In this document: piece after piece, positions 47,300-58,300 of the stretch
Numbering within the stretch: position 1 is the first letter of the stretch
Layout of the letters: each line of letters begins with the position of its first letter
Assembly (NCBI GenBank): GCA_014898425.1
Contig: RCSZ01000006.1
Span: forward strand, 1,922,001-1,986,000
Reading direction: 5' to 3'
Length of the DNA: 64,000 bases
From: Botryotinia globosa
Lineage: Eukaryota > Ascomycota > Leotiomycetes > Helotiales > Sclerotiniaceae
Notes under the pieces: generated by a model
Seen by the model: only the letters and a program-made list of their open reading frames with translations
Database searches by the model: none
Told to the model about the DNA's origin: nothing
Position numbers and translations under genes: made by a program

Positions 47300-48645
47300 T
47301 GGGGCTCTCAAGTTCTGTGGAGAGGTCCTCAAAGATCCACCACATTCGCCTGCCAGTCTAGGTATTCCAAGACAACTTCCAAGCCGTTGATCGAGTTGTC
47401 CAGAAGGAACATTTGAAAGCATCCAAATTCTCGAGGTGAAGAGCCACCACCATTCCACTTCATTGGTGTGGTGGAGAGATTCCCCAGAATTCGCAATATT
47501 TGCTTTCCCATACAAGAGTTCCACGACAATTTACAAGCCATTGCCCTAGTTTTCCAGAAAGAACATTTGAAAGCTTCCATATCCCTGGGTGTGCAAATTC
47601 AAACACGACCCCTCGATTTTGGGTGTCACGAGTCCTAGTGCAAGAATTTCACGACAGTTTTCAACCCGGTGACATTGATCAAACAGTCCAGAAGGAACAT
47701 TTGAATGCCCCCTACCGGGTGCGAGATCAGACGCCCCGCCCCCACTTGATTATGGGCTCTCGCACCCCATCGATCCACCCACGATCGAAACCGATCATCC
47801 TCCCAAAACGTCCCTAGCCTACATCGCCACCACTTCTCTAAATTCCAAGCGCCGCGGTTTCCGCCGCTTATGGACAGCACCCATCAATGAGTTCAACTTC
47901 ATTGATTTGGGTGTTGGTGGTGTGGCCTTCACCATCCAAAGCTAGTCCCTATGACTATTGTAGTCGGTAATACGGGATTTGGAGCTGTTCCTTATGGACG
48001 TCCCATTGAAGATATTGGAGCTGGTGCGTGTATTGTCAACAGACAGCAGTGCATGGATTGGAAGAATAATTCTGAGGGGGAATTTGAAGAGCAGATACTG
48101 TTGGAATCCTCCAAGATTCACCATGTCTACTTTCCGGTTCGGGAATCTCACGATAATTCCCAATCTGCTAAGATTGTCCAGAAGGAACATTTGAATGCCT
48201 CAACAGTTCTCCGCCTTCCGGGCCACTTGCGGCAAGGAAACAAGACGAAAGAGTGGCACTGGAGCGGCGTTTGGCAGAACCGCTCTTCGTGCGACGCTCT
48301 CTGCCTATCAGACGGAGCATTGTATTTTCTTTTAGCAATCTAAAATCCGATTGCTGGATTGTCCAGAAGGAACATTTGAATGCCTGAGCAACTGCTCGGC
48401 TCTATTTCCCTGCGCCCGGGGCTATGGGCAGAGAAATACTGGCCTCAACCCGTCAGCAACTCTTAACCAACCTCTCAACGACCACGCAGGAGGGGGGAAG
48501 GAAAGGGAAGTACAAGTCAGAGACAGGCTGGGCGGAGGTACAAAATCGTAAGTTCTTGCCAATAAACAGCCTTCTTGTCTTCATCGCTGATTCTATGTGA
48601 TATATAGATCTTCGCAATTGTCCAGAAGGAACATTTGAATGCTTC
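47300..48645. repeat. Dispersed family of degenerate modules with a CCAGAAGGAACATTTGAA core
   Basis: Six copies of an 18-bp core begin at 47400, 47554, 47688, 48178, 48363 and 48622; the second has one change (AGAAAGAAC). For the first four, similarity extends about 90 bp upstream through a less conserved block of the form GAATTCCACGACAATTTTCAAGCC. Spacings are 154, 134, 490, 185 and 259 bp, so this is not a simple tandem satellite. On the minus strand the modules translate in a related way (FQMFLLDN-INGLEVVLEYL-like). They could be remnants of a repetitive protein-coding domain or of a small repeated element. Confidence 0.7.
48173..48358. repeat. Direct duplication, copy A (about 186 bp)
   Basis: Begins with the ATTGTCCAGAAGGAAC core and runs through ACAGTTCTCCGCCTTCC and GAGTGGCACTGGAGCGGCGT to TCCGATTGCTGGA. 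Nearly identical to 48617-48805, apart from a few substitutions and small insertions towards the right end. It is immediately followed by another core copy at 48363. Confidence 0.9.
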
Positions 48646-48805
48646 AACAGTTCTCCGCCTTCCTGGCCACTTGCGGCAAGGAAACAGGACGAAAGAGTGG
48701 CACTGGAGCGGCGTTTGGCAGAACCGCTCTTCGTGCGACGCTCTCTGCCTAATAACAACAAATGGAGCATTGGATTTCTTAGCAACTTGACATCCGATTG
48801 CTGGA
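48617..48805. repeat. Direct duplication, copy B (about 189 bp)
   Basis: Second copy of the segment at 48173-48358, same orientation, offset 444 bp. Differences include a T for C near the core (ATGCTTC versus ATGCCTC) and an AATAACAACAAATGG stretch in place of ATCAGACGG. Confidence 0.9.
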
Positions 48806-49240
48806 CTTTTGGAAATCACCTTCCCTGTGTGCCGTTTTAAACGGTTGATATTGAAGGGAGTTTCAAAGTGGTCTGAGATTGACCGAGGTCTTGCATCATT
48901 TGTTGGTGGCTGCATGGGATTGGGAAGAGGGGTTGAAGATGGAGAAGGCACAAAGATTGATGGAGTTTTGAGATTATGATCATATCTATTGTGTTGTGGT
49001 AGCTTTCCTTTGTGTAGCAATATATTTTGTTCCCTCTACCCGCTCCGGCGTGGCTCCTTGTTGTAATACTGCGAGGTGTGTATTTCTCAGGTAATAATCT
49101 TGCCTGATTTCTTTTCTGAATATAGCTGACAAACACCAGGAACAGGAGAGTGGGGGGCTCTTAGACGCAGCAATACCAAACTAAGTTTGAAGGTTGAAAT
49201 GACGCTCGAACAGGCATGCTCCTCGGAGTAACCATGGAAT

Positions 49241-49635
49241 ATGCTGGATATTTTATGCAGATACCGGCGGGTGCTCATTTCTTTTGATGTAAGTGAATTT
49301 GGCGGTAGTTCTCACGGTAGTAGATTTTGACTAATGATGATCAGAATAGCCTCAGATACACACGGCAAGATCCATGTCTTGAGATGGGACAACTATCCCG
49401 AGCCTTTCGAGGAAATGTCAGTATCCTAGACCATGATCTCGGTCTGGGAATGATCTCAAAATCATCTGTCTGGACTTCGACAGAGTTCAAGAGAAGTGTC
49501 TCTTCGCTCGTTCCAGTATTCCTCAAAGACAAAGCAAAAAGAAGAAGGCAAGGGATTTGCGACTTCGTCTTCCTGGCTTTGGAAATTGGGAAGGGAATCC
49601 TCTCCTCTCCCATCCCAGAACCTCGGCGAAGGTAA
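49241..49635 (+). CDS. Possible small two-exon orphan gene or gene fragment
   Basis: Exon 49241-49288 (MLDILCRYRRVLISFD) and exon 49345-49635 join in phase across a 56-nt intron with a GTAAGT donor, a GACTAAT branch site and a CAG acceptor. The product would be 113 residues ending SSPIPEPRRR, hydrophilic and basic, with no recognised domain. A donor-like GTAAAT overlaps the stop, so the frame may continue into the next exon. The frame at 49719-50120 would fit if an in-frame TAG at 49701 were absent. It may therefore be part of a longer, decayed gene. Confidence 0.3.
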
Positions 49636-49718
49636 ATATGATGATGCGACAGGAGGAAAACTTCCCTGACAGGGTCCTTGCTTCGTTCAATTATTGCAAC
49701 TAGCCTCACGGCTCTGCC

Positions 49719-50120
49719 TTGTTAGACATCCGCAAACACCAATCACCTGAGGCGCGATTCTTTATCTCCCTTCCCGACATCAGTCGCAGACGCGATTATA
49801 CCAGACCCGCACAACTTTCATTGAAAAGTCTTAGGGCTTACTCAAAATTCTGTCTGTGGACATCTAAGCTTAGGGGAGGAGCTGCCCGAGAGAATCGACC
49901 GGTAAATCCGGCCAATTCTTTTCACATTGGCGTGAAAGGTTTTCGAAGTACCGAGATTTGTGTAAATTGGAGTTTACTGAGATCGCCGCCGAGAGAAGGT
50001 GATAGAGCTTCACATGACCACTTTTGGGACTGGAGAGCGAGACAAACAGTCAGCATTGAAGCAGGCTGGACACGAAGAGGCGGTGTTACCCACTTCAAAA
50101 GCTGTCATCAAGATAGCTAG
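49719..50120 (+). pseudogene. Orphan coding-like frame, probably part of a decayed gene
   Basis: A frame of about 133 codons without an ATG near its start contains FFISLPDISRRRDYTRP, LRAYSKFCLWTSKLRGGA, FHIGVKGFRSTEICVNWSLL and DHFWDWRARQTVSIEAGW. The Trp/Arg/Phe-rich mix is unlike the shadow frames elsewhere. It is separated from the upstream exon by an in-frame TAG (49701-49703). No family recognised. Confidence 0.3.
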
Positions 50121-50323
50121 ATAGCTAACATATTGGGAACTGGAACCAGTGTGGCTGGTACACCACATAAGCTTCCTCTATGAAAAGGCAACCGACAACT
50201 TTCCGCGCGTTATATAGGCATGACATTGCCATCAATATCGACTCCCGATACTACCTTGCCGCCCCCACGGTCTTATCTCTGACACCCAAACAATCTGTGA
50301 AGATTCTTCATTGATCCGCGGAG

Positions 50324-51045
50324 ATGCCAAATCACCTACACTCCGCTGGTCCCTCGCTACAACATGCCACATTAGGCATGGACCTACTTCCTTCCTTTTC
50401 TGTGGAAGAAGAGCTTAGCGAAGCCAAAAAGCGCATTCAAAAGGCAAGCATCCCCGAAATTGTTGACAAGCTCGAGTTCTGCTCGAGTGCTTTAGTTGCA
50501 ACTCCAAATCTTGCTGGCTCGCTTTACGTCTACGACGGGCAAGGTAACAGGGGACGTTCAATGATAACGACGCTGAGCAGCAGGTCATTCGTATCAGAAT
50601 GATCAAGCAAAGTGATTCGAGGTAAGGTTCTTGCTACAAGACTTACCGGTAAGGTAACAGGGGACGTTCACGCTACGCATCCTTGGCCCAAGGGCCCGAG
50701 TTTGTGTTTGGTCGGCGAGAGGAGAAGACAAAGCTCGCAACCTTAAGGTAAGTTCCCTGTTCCACCAATTCATCTGGTCCAAACACTCATTATAATTCTA
50801 GGCTGCCAAATGAAGTTTACTCAGCTATCCTCACAATAGGAGGGCTGTGGCAAGCAGAAAAATTCTGGGAGACAATCGCTCATTCTCAGCCTGATACTTC
50901 AGGTCATGATTCTTCGGGATGCGCCGAATGGTTCTGCGACAAGTATAATTGTATAGCCTCCAGACGAAATGTAGCCAAAGGGTACAACGCGAGGAGAGCA
51001 CCCGTTGACCAATGGATGTTGTTGCTCGCGCCTGTTGCGAAGTAA
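50324..51045 (+). CDS. Orphan three-exon gene, unknown function
   Basis: Exons 50324-50543, 50654-50747 and 50802-51045 join in phase to 185 residues. The protein begins MPNHLHSAGPSLQHATLG, has a helical stretch EEELSEAKKRIQKASIPEIV, passes through LYVYDGQGNRGRSRYASLAQ across the first junction and LATLRLPNEVYSAILTIGG across the second, and ends DQWMLLLAPVAK. There is no signal peptide, membrane segment or recognised domain. The same frame extends upstream to an ATG at 50180 with a single TGA at 50312-50314, so the gene may originally have been longer, and this version may be truncated or non-functional. The first intron has an unusual structure (its splice sites lie in a direct repeat). Confidence 0.5.
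50541..50560. repeat. 20-bp direct repeat, copy 1, containing the intron donor
   Basis: AAGGTAACAGGGGACGTTCA, identical to 50651-50670. The AG|GT inside it supplies the 5' splice site (GT at 50544) of the first intron of the orphan gene. Confidence 0.9.
50651..50670. repeat. 20-bp direct repeat, copy 2, containing the intron acceptor
   Basis: Identical 20 bp, 110 bp downstream of copy 1. The AG at 50652-50653 supplies the 3' splice site. Removing one repeat unit (50544-50653) restores the open frame. Confidence 0.9.
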
Positions 51046-53332
51046 TGTATATAAGGGCATGACCCCAACCATGCAGAAAAGGAGTTTGAAGCTTGGAAGT
51101 AGTATCATCTGCCAGATTTTTGAAGATCATATTCCGTCGTCCAGTATTGGTTCCACATCGTAATTTTTATTCTTTCCGAAAGAAGATGCTGGAAGGATCA
51201 AGAATGGGAGTCTGTGGAGTGTTGAAGCGTTGATATGTTTGATTGTTCCTGGTGATAAGACAGAAGTAGTGAAACCAAATTTAACGTCAATGAATTTCAA
51301 ATAGCAAAAAAAAAGCCCCTTTCCAACAGGCGCATTTTGGCACGCAATTTCGGGGTTCGACGTGACAGAACATAGTGGTGAATTTGAGACATGTCGTGAT
51401 ATAAATCCGGGCAATATTTTGTGCACTCAGATGTAGAGGCGACGTATGACAGACATGGCGTTTTAACCAAAATCACAACATTTGTCTGATACTACGAGAT
51501 TGAGGAACAGACAGAATTAGAATTGGTGGAAAGGATGGAATGCGGGTCCAAAGATGATAGCTGAGAGGAATGAGGAGCTATGTATCCCTAGCGAGACTGG
51601 GAGAGCTGGTTAGTATTGATCCTGAGATTTTGAAACCATTCTCTTGGTTTGAGGATGGTAATATCTTAAGTGAAAGCTATGAATCTGTTCGTAGATTGGT
51701 GAGGTTTCATCGGTGGTGGTGGTGGTAGACGGAAGTTGGCGAGACTGGGGAGTACCTAGGAATAGTTGTCGCTTTTTGTGATGTTATCAGGAAGAGTACT
51801 TGGTTGGATAGTGTTGTTGGTTCGGATGAAATGTTGTGCAGAAGTTGGTGTTTGATATTCCGCAAAAGCAGCCTACTCCACATTTTGGATTACTCTTGGA
51901 GAGAGAAGGGAAGTTGCAGCTTTTAGATAAGTAGGTCTTTTGTAAGACTACCCTTGCTTTCGGCTTGACGAGATAATGGCATCTCTCAAGAAACTCGATC
52001 ATCCATTCTTACCATGAAAGGTAGAGAGCCGCTGAGAAGCATCGTTCTTGCCAGTCTCGTAGAACTGTATTCAGGAACTATCGTCATGGGGGGAAAGCAT
52101 ACGTGGAACAATGAACATCAACGTGTCAGAGCTTGAGCTGACTTCCCCTGCAATTCTCTTTTCAGGTACTCTATATAAAGTACCCGCCTCCATCGACAAT
52201 AGACATGGAACATTGAGTGAAACTCCGGAATGAAGCAGAGGCAGAAATAAAGGCTGATTTATATCATCTTGATACATCCTCCGATGGAATGGGGTATGAT
52301 TAACTCTGCCGAATAAATCTGCATCTTGAATGTATTCAAATAAGACGACGCCAAATAATAATGAAATACTTTGTCTCTGGTGTATCTCTGGTGTATACAA
52401 AAATGTATTCTCTCTCATCCACACTTATTACCCATTCCATCAATTCATATCGTGAATGCCGAGACCGAGGATGTGAAGTTGAGGGCCGTGCAGTACTTAT
52501 CTTGATCACGTGCTCACATATCCTATGAGCGTGTTTCGATCCGCAGTAAGCCGCATCCATACTAGCGTCTTACACTACTGTGCCTTCCGATAATTAAGCG
52601 TTCAGGCTTACTAATTACTATTAACAGTACCCGACCCGGACAACAAAGAGTTAAAAGAGTTTGTCAACTTCGCCCCAAGAGTCTCTTCTTTCTAATACAT
52701 CTCCATCTTCATCAACGTTCTTTTCAACATCAACACAACAACAACCACAACCTCAAGTCTTTACGATCAGGTTTTCGCATCAAAAGAATTTGTACATCTG
52801 GAAAAGATATTTACACGGTCGGGAAAGAACTTAAGGCAAAGGAAAAACAACTGATTTGGAGGGAAAAGAAAAAGAATAATACAAAGAAGAGAGAAAGAAG
52901 AGTGGATCATCTTGGTGGTGCAAAATTGTGTTTGGTTTTGTGGAGGAAAGCGGCAGTTTTCAAAGAAAGAAAGAAAGAAACATCACAATCGCAGTATTAT
53001 CTGCAATCTTGTACAATCATTTCCTTTTGAGAGAGCTTTTTCTGTGTCACGAGAGTTATCTCCAGTGATCGCAATCATACTTGATTTCACTTCATTTTCT
53101 TGAACGGAGAGAAGAATCTTGATATTGCACCGGTCGCATTCACGAAATATCCCTTCTACCCTTCCATATTCCATCATATTAACTTATTCCCAAGTGTTTA
53201 CTTGATCTTATTGAGTGCATTGGAAGAGTAGTTTGTTTCTCTGTACACGCCAACGAAATCGATTTATTCAACTCGAGGATCAACAACTTCCTTTACAACT
53301 CCAACTTTTGATCAACTTAACCAACAGCAGTC
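51046..53332. other. Intergenic upstream of MPE1
   Basis: No frame here shows protein character; all are under 120 residues and overlap on both strands. The last 600 bases are rich in CAACA and TCTTC motifs and probably form the long 5' leader of the Mpe1 gene. Confidence 0.45.
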
Positions 53333-55326
53333 ATGACGTCCTCAGTGTTCTTCAAGTTCAGATCCCAAAAGGAACCCTCTAGAGTTGAATTTGATGGTAC
53401 TGGTATCTCCGTATTTGAACTCAAGCGTGATATCATTATCAAGAGTGGATTAGGTGACGGAACCGATTTCGATCTTCAAATTTACAACGAAGCAGATAAC
53501 GAAGGTAAGCATCTGTTATATTTCAAACTAGGTATTGATTCTGATGCTGACCATTATAGAATATGATGACGATACTACCGTTATTCCACGATCAACTTCG
53601 ATCATCGCTCGTCGACTACCCTCTATCAAGCCGGGAGCAGGTAGGGCTGCAAGATACATGTCGGGACAAATGCCGATAAAGCAAAAGAATTCGTCGCGAA
53701 AAGAGCAAGGGAAGCAGGCCAGTGCAAAGGCTGTTGCATCTACACAAGGGTTGGCACAAATGAACAGTGCGATGACTGAGGAGGAGAAGATGGAAGCTAT
53801 GTTCCAGGCCCAAAGTGATCAATGGACGGCACAACAAGAAGATATGGCCAAGTAAGTTAACAATTCTTTTCCAACGCAGTAATCTATTCTAACAATTCTG
53901 TAGTCAAACCCCAGTCTTCCGACCAGGTGGTAAGAAAGGTCAACCGCCACCAAACGTTCCAGATCATGAACCACCAACTGGTTATATCTGTTATCGATGT
54001 GGAGAGAAAGGACATTGGATTCAGGTCTGCCCTACGAATGATGATCCAAACTTCGATAACAAGGCTCGGATTAAGCGTACAACTGGTATTCCAAGATCTT
54101 TCTTGAAGACTGTAGAGAAACCAGTTCAGTTGACCAATGATGGTACGGTGGATGATACAAAGACCCCATCTGGTGTGATGGTAAATGCTGAAGGAGAATT
54201 TGTCGTTGCTGAGCCTGATAAAGCTTCATGGGAACAATTTCAGGCTAAGACCAAGTCATCTGCTGCTGCCCAGAAAGCTGCTGCTTTGGGAGATAAAGTT
54301 TTGAGAGATAGAGGATTGGAATGCGCGCTCGACATGAGAATATTCATAGATCCAATGAAGACGCCCTGTTGTGAGAAGACGTATTGCAATGACTGCATTA
54401 CTAATGCTCTTATTGAAAGCGATTTCACATGCCCAGGATGTCAGACTGATGGAGTATTGATTGATGATCTGAAGCCTGATGATGAGATGACCGAAAAGAT
54501 CAAGACTTATTTGGCAGAGAAAGATGCAGCCGCTAAGAAAGAAAAAGAAGACCAAAGAGCTAAAAGTCCTAGCGTAAAGTCTGAGGCTACCAAGACGCCT
54601 CCACAATCCAAAGCATCAATAATTGCAGGAAAAGCCAAATCGCCAACACCAAAGCAATCACCTAAATCAAAGTCACCAGAAGTCTTAAAGGTCTTGAAAA
54701 ATAGTCCCAAGCAAGGAAAATCAGTTACCCCAGTTGTTAGTGTTCCTGGCGCTCCGTCAGGACCTCAAGGTAAAAAGCGACCTGCAGATGAATTACTCGA
54801 GAATCCAAAAATTCCCAAAGGACCAAAAGCTATGCGTCAAAAAGAATCTGCCATGAACCCACAACAAAACGTGATGAACGGAATCAATGGTATGAACGGG
54901 TTTCCGAACATGAACAGCATGCAACAACAATTCTACGGCAACGCAAATAGTTTCAATAACGGCATGCCAAACATGAACATGATGAACCAATTCGGTATGG
55001 GAGGTATGAATCCAATGATGGGCATGAATCCAATGATGGGAATGAATTTCCCGGGTATGAACAATATGCCTATGTTCAACAACGCAAACGCATTTGGAAA
55101 CATGAATCCCATGATGAATGGGAATATGCCACAGATGAATGGAATGGGTAGAGGAATGAATGTACCAAATGGTGCAGCAGCTGGGTTTCCTAACCAACAA
55201 AAGACTGTTTTTGCGGAACCTTTACCAAACGAAGAAGATAATGCATATTTCAGAAAACCTGTCAATCCTCATCGACATGTGGGAAGACAGAGGAGGGCGA
55301 GACCGAGTGATTACCGGGAACTTTAA
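53333..55326 (+). CDS. MPE1: mRNA cleavage and polyadenylation factor subunit Mpe1 (RBBP6-like)
   Basis: Exons 53333-53504, 53560-53851 and 53904-55326 join in phase to about 628 residues. The N-terminal DWNN ubiquitin-like domain (1-80) begins VFFKFRSQKEPSRVEFDGTG. A CCHC zinc knuckle lies at C184-C197 (CYRCGEKGHWIQVCP) and a RING/U-box-like domain at 295-334 (CALDMRIF, CCEKTYCNDCI, CPGC). This order is diagnostic of the Mpe1/RBBP6 family. Mpe1 is a subunit of the cleavage and polyadenylation factor and is required for pre-mRNA 3' end processing in the nucleus. The linker after the RING is Lys/Ser/Pro-rich, with many SP sites. The C-terminal part (about 472-590) is an Asn/Met/Gly-rich low-complexity tract, and the last 30 residues are basic. 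The stop is at 55324-55326. Confidence 0.95.
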
Positions 55327-58300
55327 GGGATGTTTGTGATATCAGAACTGGTTTCCCTCGATATCATCGGTTTAAAAAAGACATCAAGGGGCTCTTGGTA
55401 CAAATCAAAAATAGCTGCTGGAGTTTTGATACAACATCTTGATACCAGCACATTGGTCCTTCCACAAAACAAATTATCAGAATTTAGTTGCTATTATCTC
55501 TTGCTTCAGATTGCCAAAACTCAACTCGACATATTCAACATCAATCAACATGGTCACAAGGCTTTGCATCGCAGCGCAGGAGTCTTATTTCGCATAACGC
55601 TTTATTTCTTTCCTTCTGCTTTTCTCTCTTTAACTCTTTACTCTCTTCTCTTTTAAATTATACGCACGAAACGAAATACACTAGAAACAAACGGATATGG
55701 TGGGCGTGGCATTGGGTGGCACATTGCGGCTTACATGTAATTTGCTTGCTACATGCAGAAACAGGAATTTTGGTGTTAAGGTTTTTACTTTGGGTTATGT
55801 ACCATTGGGATTGGGATTTGCGATTTGCAATTAGGGTTGCAGTCTGGGTTGGCATGGATATCGTTGCATTTGCATCTGCATTTGAGGATGGGGAAAGGGA
55901 GGCATTTTCATGATTACGGTGAATGATGGGGCGGGAGGACTTTTGATAGGAAGGTCAAGTTATGGGAGTGCAGAGGAAAGGGGGATGAAGTACATAAATG
56001 AATTGGGGTACATATTTGCAGATGAGAGATAGTCGATATCTTTCTGCGAGAATAGCGAAGTGAATGGATACCTTATCTGAATACCTAGATACTTGATGAG
56101 GTTTATGTAATCGTGATGGTGATTGTGATGTGATGTTATATGATGTGTAATTTCCTTTGTATGATGAATGGCAAGTTTTCGATTAATGTACTCTTTTCAT
56201 ATGCACACCGATATTCAGCAATATCGTTGTTCATTTACATGCACTCCCCCTCCAATTTCTTCTTCTCGTTCACTCCTATAGATTGTCATTATATTTATAT
56301 CCTATCATTCTCATACTACACTCTCTCGTCCCTTTCCGTCCTACCCCATTTCATCCTCTCCCATGTCATCTCTTCTCATCTCTCCACAGTTCCACGAAAG
56401 ATAACACCACCGCATCTTATATTATCTTATTTACACATTGATCCATCTACGAATTACACAGAAAACGTATTTTGCTGTGTACTGACATACTCGTGGCATG
56501 GAATCATACAACGCAGAGACACGAAAGATCGGAACTCCCATGGATGGCGACAGTGATGTAATTTTGGTCCTGTACTGGGGATGGAATTGTGAGGGGGAGG
56601 GGAGGTTTTTATGATGGGGATGGGTAATTAGTGGCGGGGAGGGAGGAGGAGAAGAGGGGAAAATTAGGGAAATTGGTAGGTTTGAGGGAGAAAGGGAGGG
56701 GTGATTGATTCAGTGTCAGATTCATGAAACCGGAGTTCGCTTTCACATGTCCATGCTTATCACCTGGGCATGGGAATGAGGTGAAGATGTGGATGATTAA
56801 GTGAATCGAGTTCAAAGCATGTAAAAGTATAGGAGTAAAGATTGACGGTCAAGATGAGGAAGAAATATCTATCTATATAAAGCGCCGTTTTGCCTGGTGG
56901 TATAAGATTGGTATCAAGGAGTCTTGAAGTTCAATCAATCTCAACATGTGGAATGGGATTCGGGACTGGGGTACACAAGAAGGTGTAATTTATTCTAGGG
57001 ACCTCGGAGAGCGTGCTCTGATGGTGGGAATATGATTATTCTGGGGCTAGTATGAGAATGCCAGTAATGAATGAAAGGTAAATATTGACAACAAACTTCA
57101 GAGACTCCCATCCAGGAGTATATAATTCCAATTTATAAAAAGTCGAGATGCAAGATTCCGTATATAAACGAGTATGCTATGATATAACCCTGGGCAACAG
57201 TGAACAAACAAGTACTGTTTGATTTCCATCAGCGGGATATAGACAACAATCTTTTGGTAGCGTCCGATCAGTCAAGCGACTTCAGTGCTCTTTCAACCAT
57301 CCTTCGTGGTGGTAACTTAGATTTTTCATGAATAGTTTACAGAAAATCTTCGGGATGAAGCCAGCTTTATGAGCAGCTTTGGATAATGATGAGCGAATTG
57401 GAATTTTGGACGAGGGGGTAGAAAGAGAAGGTGTGCTTGATTCACTTGACAACTTATGGTCAACAGACCTACAAAAGCTTCAGGAGTTGAGTCACCGTCT
57501 CCTCCTTTTTGATTACGCCTTCCAAGCACTCGATATGGTTGTCTTATTATATACGCTCCCTGTCTCCAATAAATGAGGAGTAAGAATGACTAAATGAACT
57601 TCAACACAAGGAATACATGGGTGAGAAAATGTGATCGGTTCCATCTAGTTGATGGATCATCAAAGAAGATAGTGTTGTTCTGATTAGTTCCGTGGCTGTA
57701 AGGTTTAGAGGTAAAAATTGATGGTAATAAGTATATAATCTGGCGGTGGACATCTAGGTGAAAGGGTTTTGGACAGTAGGTATGTTCATGGGATTGATGA
57801 CAGTGAAAATCTTTGTGATTAAATACTAGATGGGATGACAAGACCGGATGGTCATTTGTATATATTCGCACGTTCAACTACTTCATATAGTCACGAATAT
57901 CAGCGACAATGCTAGCAGGTGTGTCAAATCTTTCCTGTATGGCGGTAAGAGACCTGGCTAGTGTCTAATGAGGATCCGGAATGGAGAGGTGCGCGGGTTT
58001 ATATAACATTCGCACTTGAACACTAGATAGAATATGGTGAACAGATTTCTGACGTAGGTTCTGAAAACACGGGGTATGAGGAGGGGTGAGCGTTCCTACG
58101 CTTTTATTTTAATGTAATGGGATATGATATATATGAGATGAGATGAGATAAAACGAGAGATCAAACTTTTGCTGTCATTTTGACCCGAAAAGGGGCATAT
58201 TTCGACGAAAACCCCGGTGTATAATCCTAGAATCTCTTACTTAGTTTAGCCTCAGTGGTTTTCACAATTAAGTCATAGTTAAGAGGAGTCTTTGGTCATG

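Noticed and set aside
49196..49280. GMLLGVTMEYAGYFMQI, reminiscent of an RTA1-like membrane segment
   Set aside because: Only one short segment in a frame that is closed on both sides. A different frame of the same DNA gives a phase-consistent exon, so I do not call an RTA1 relic.
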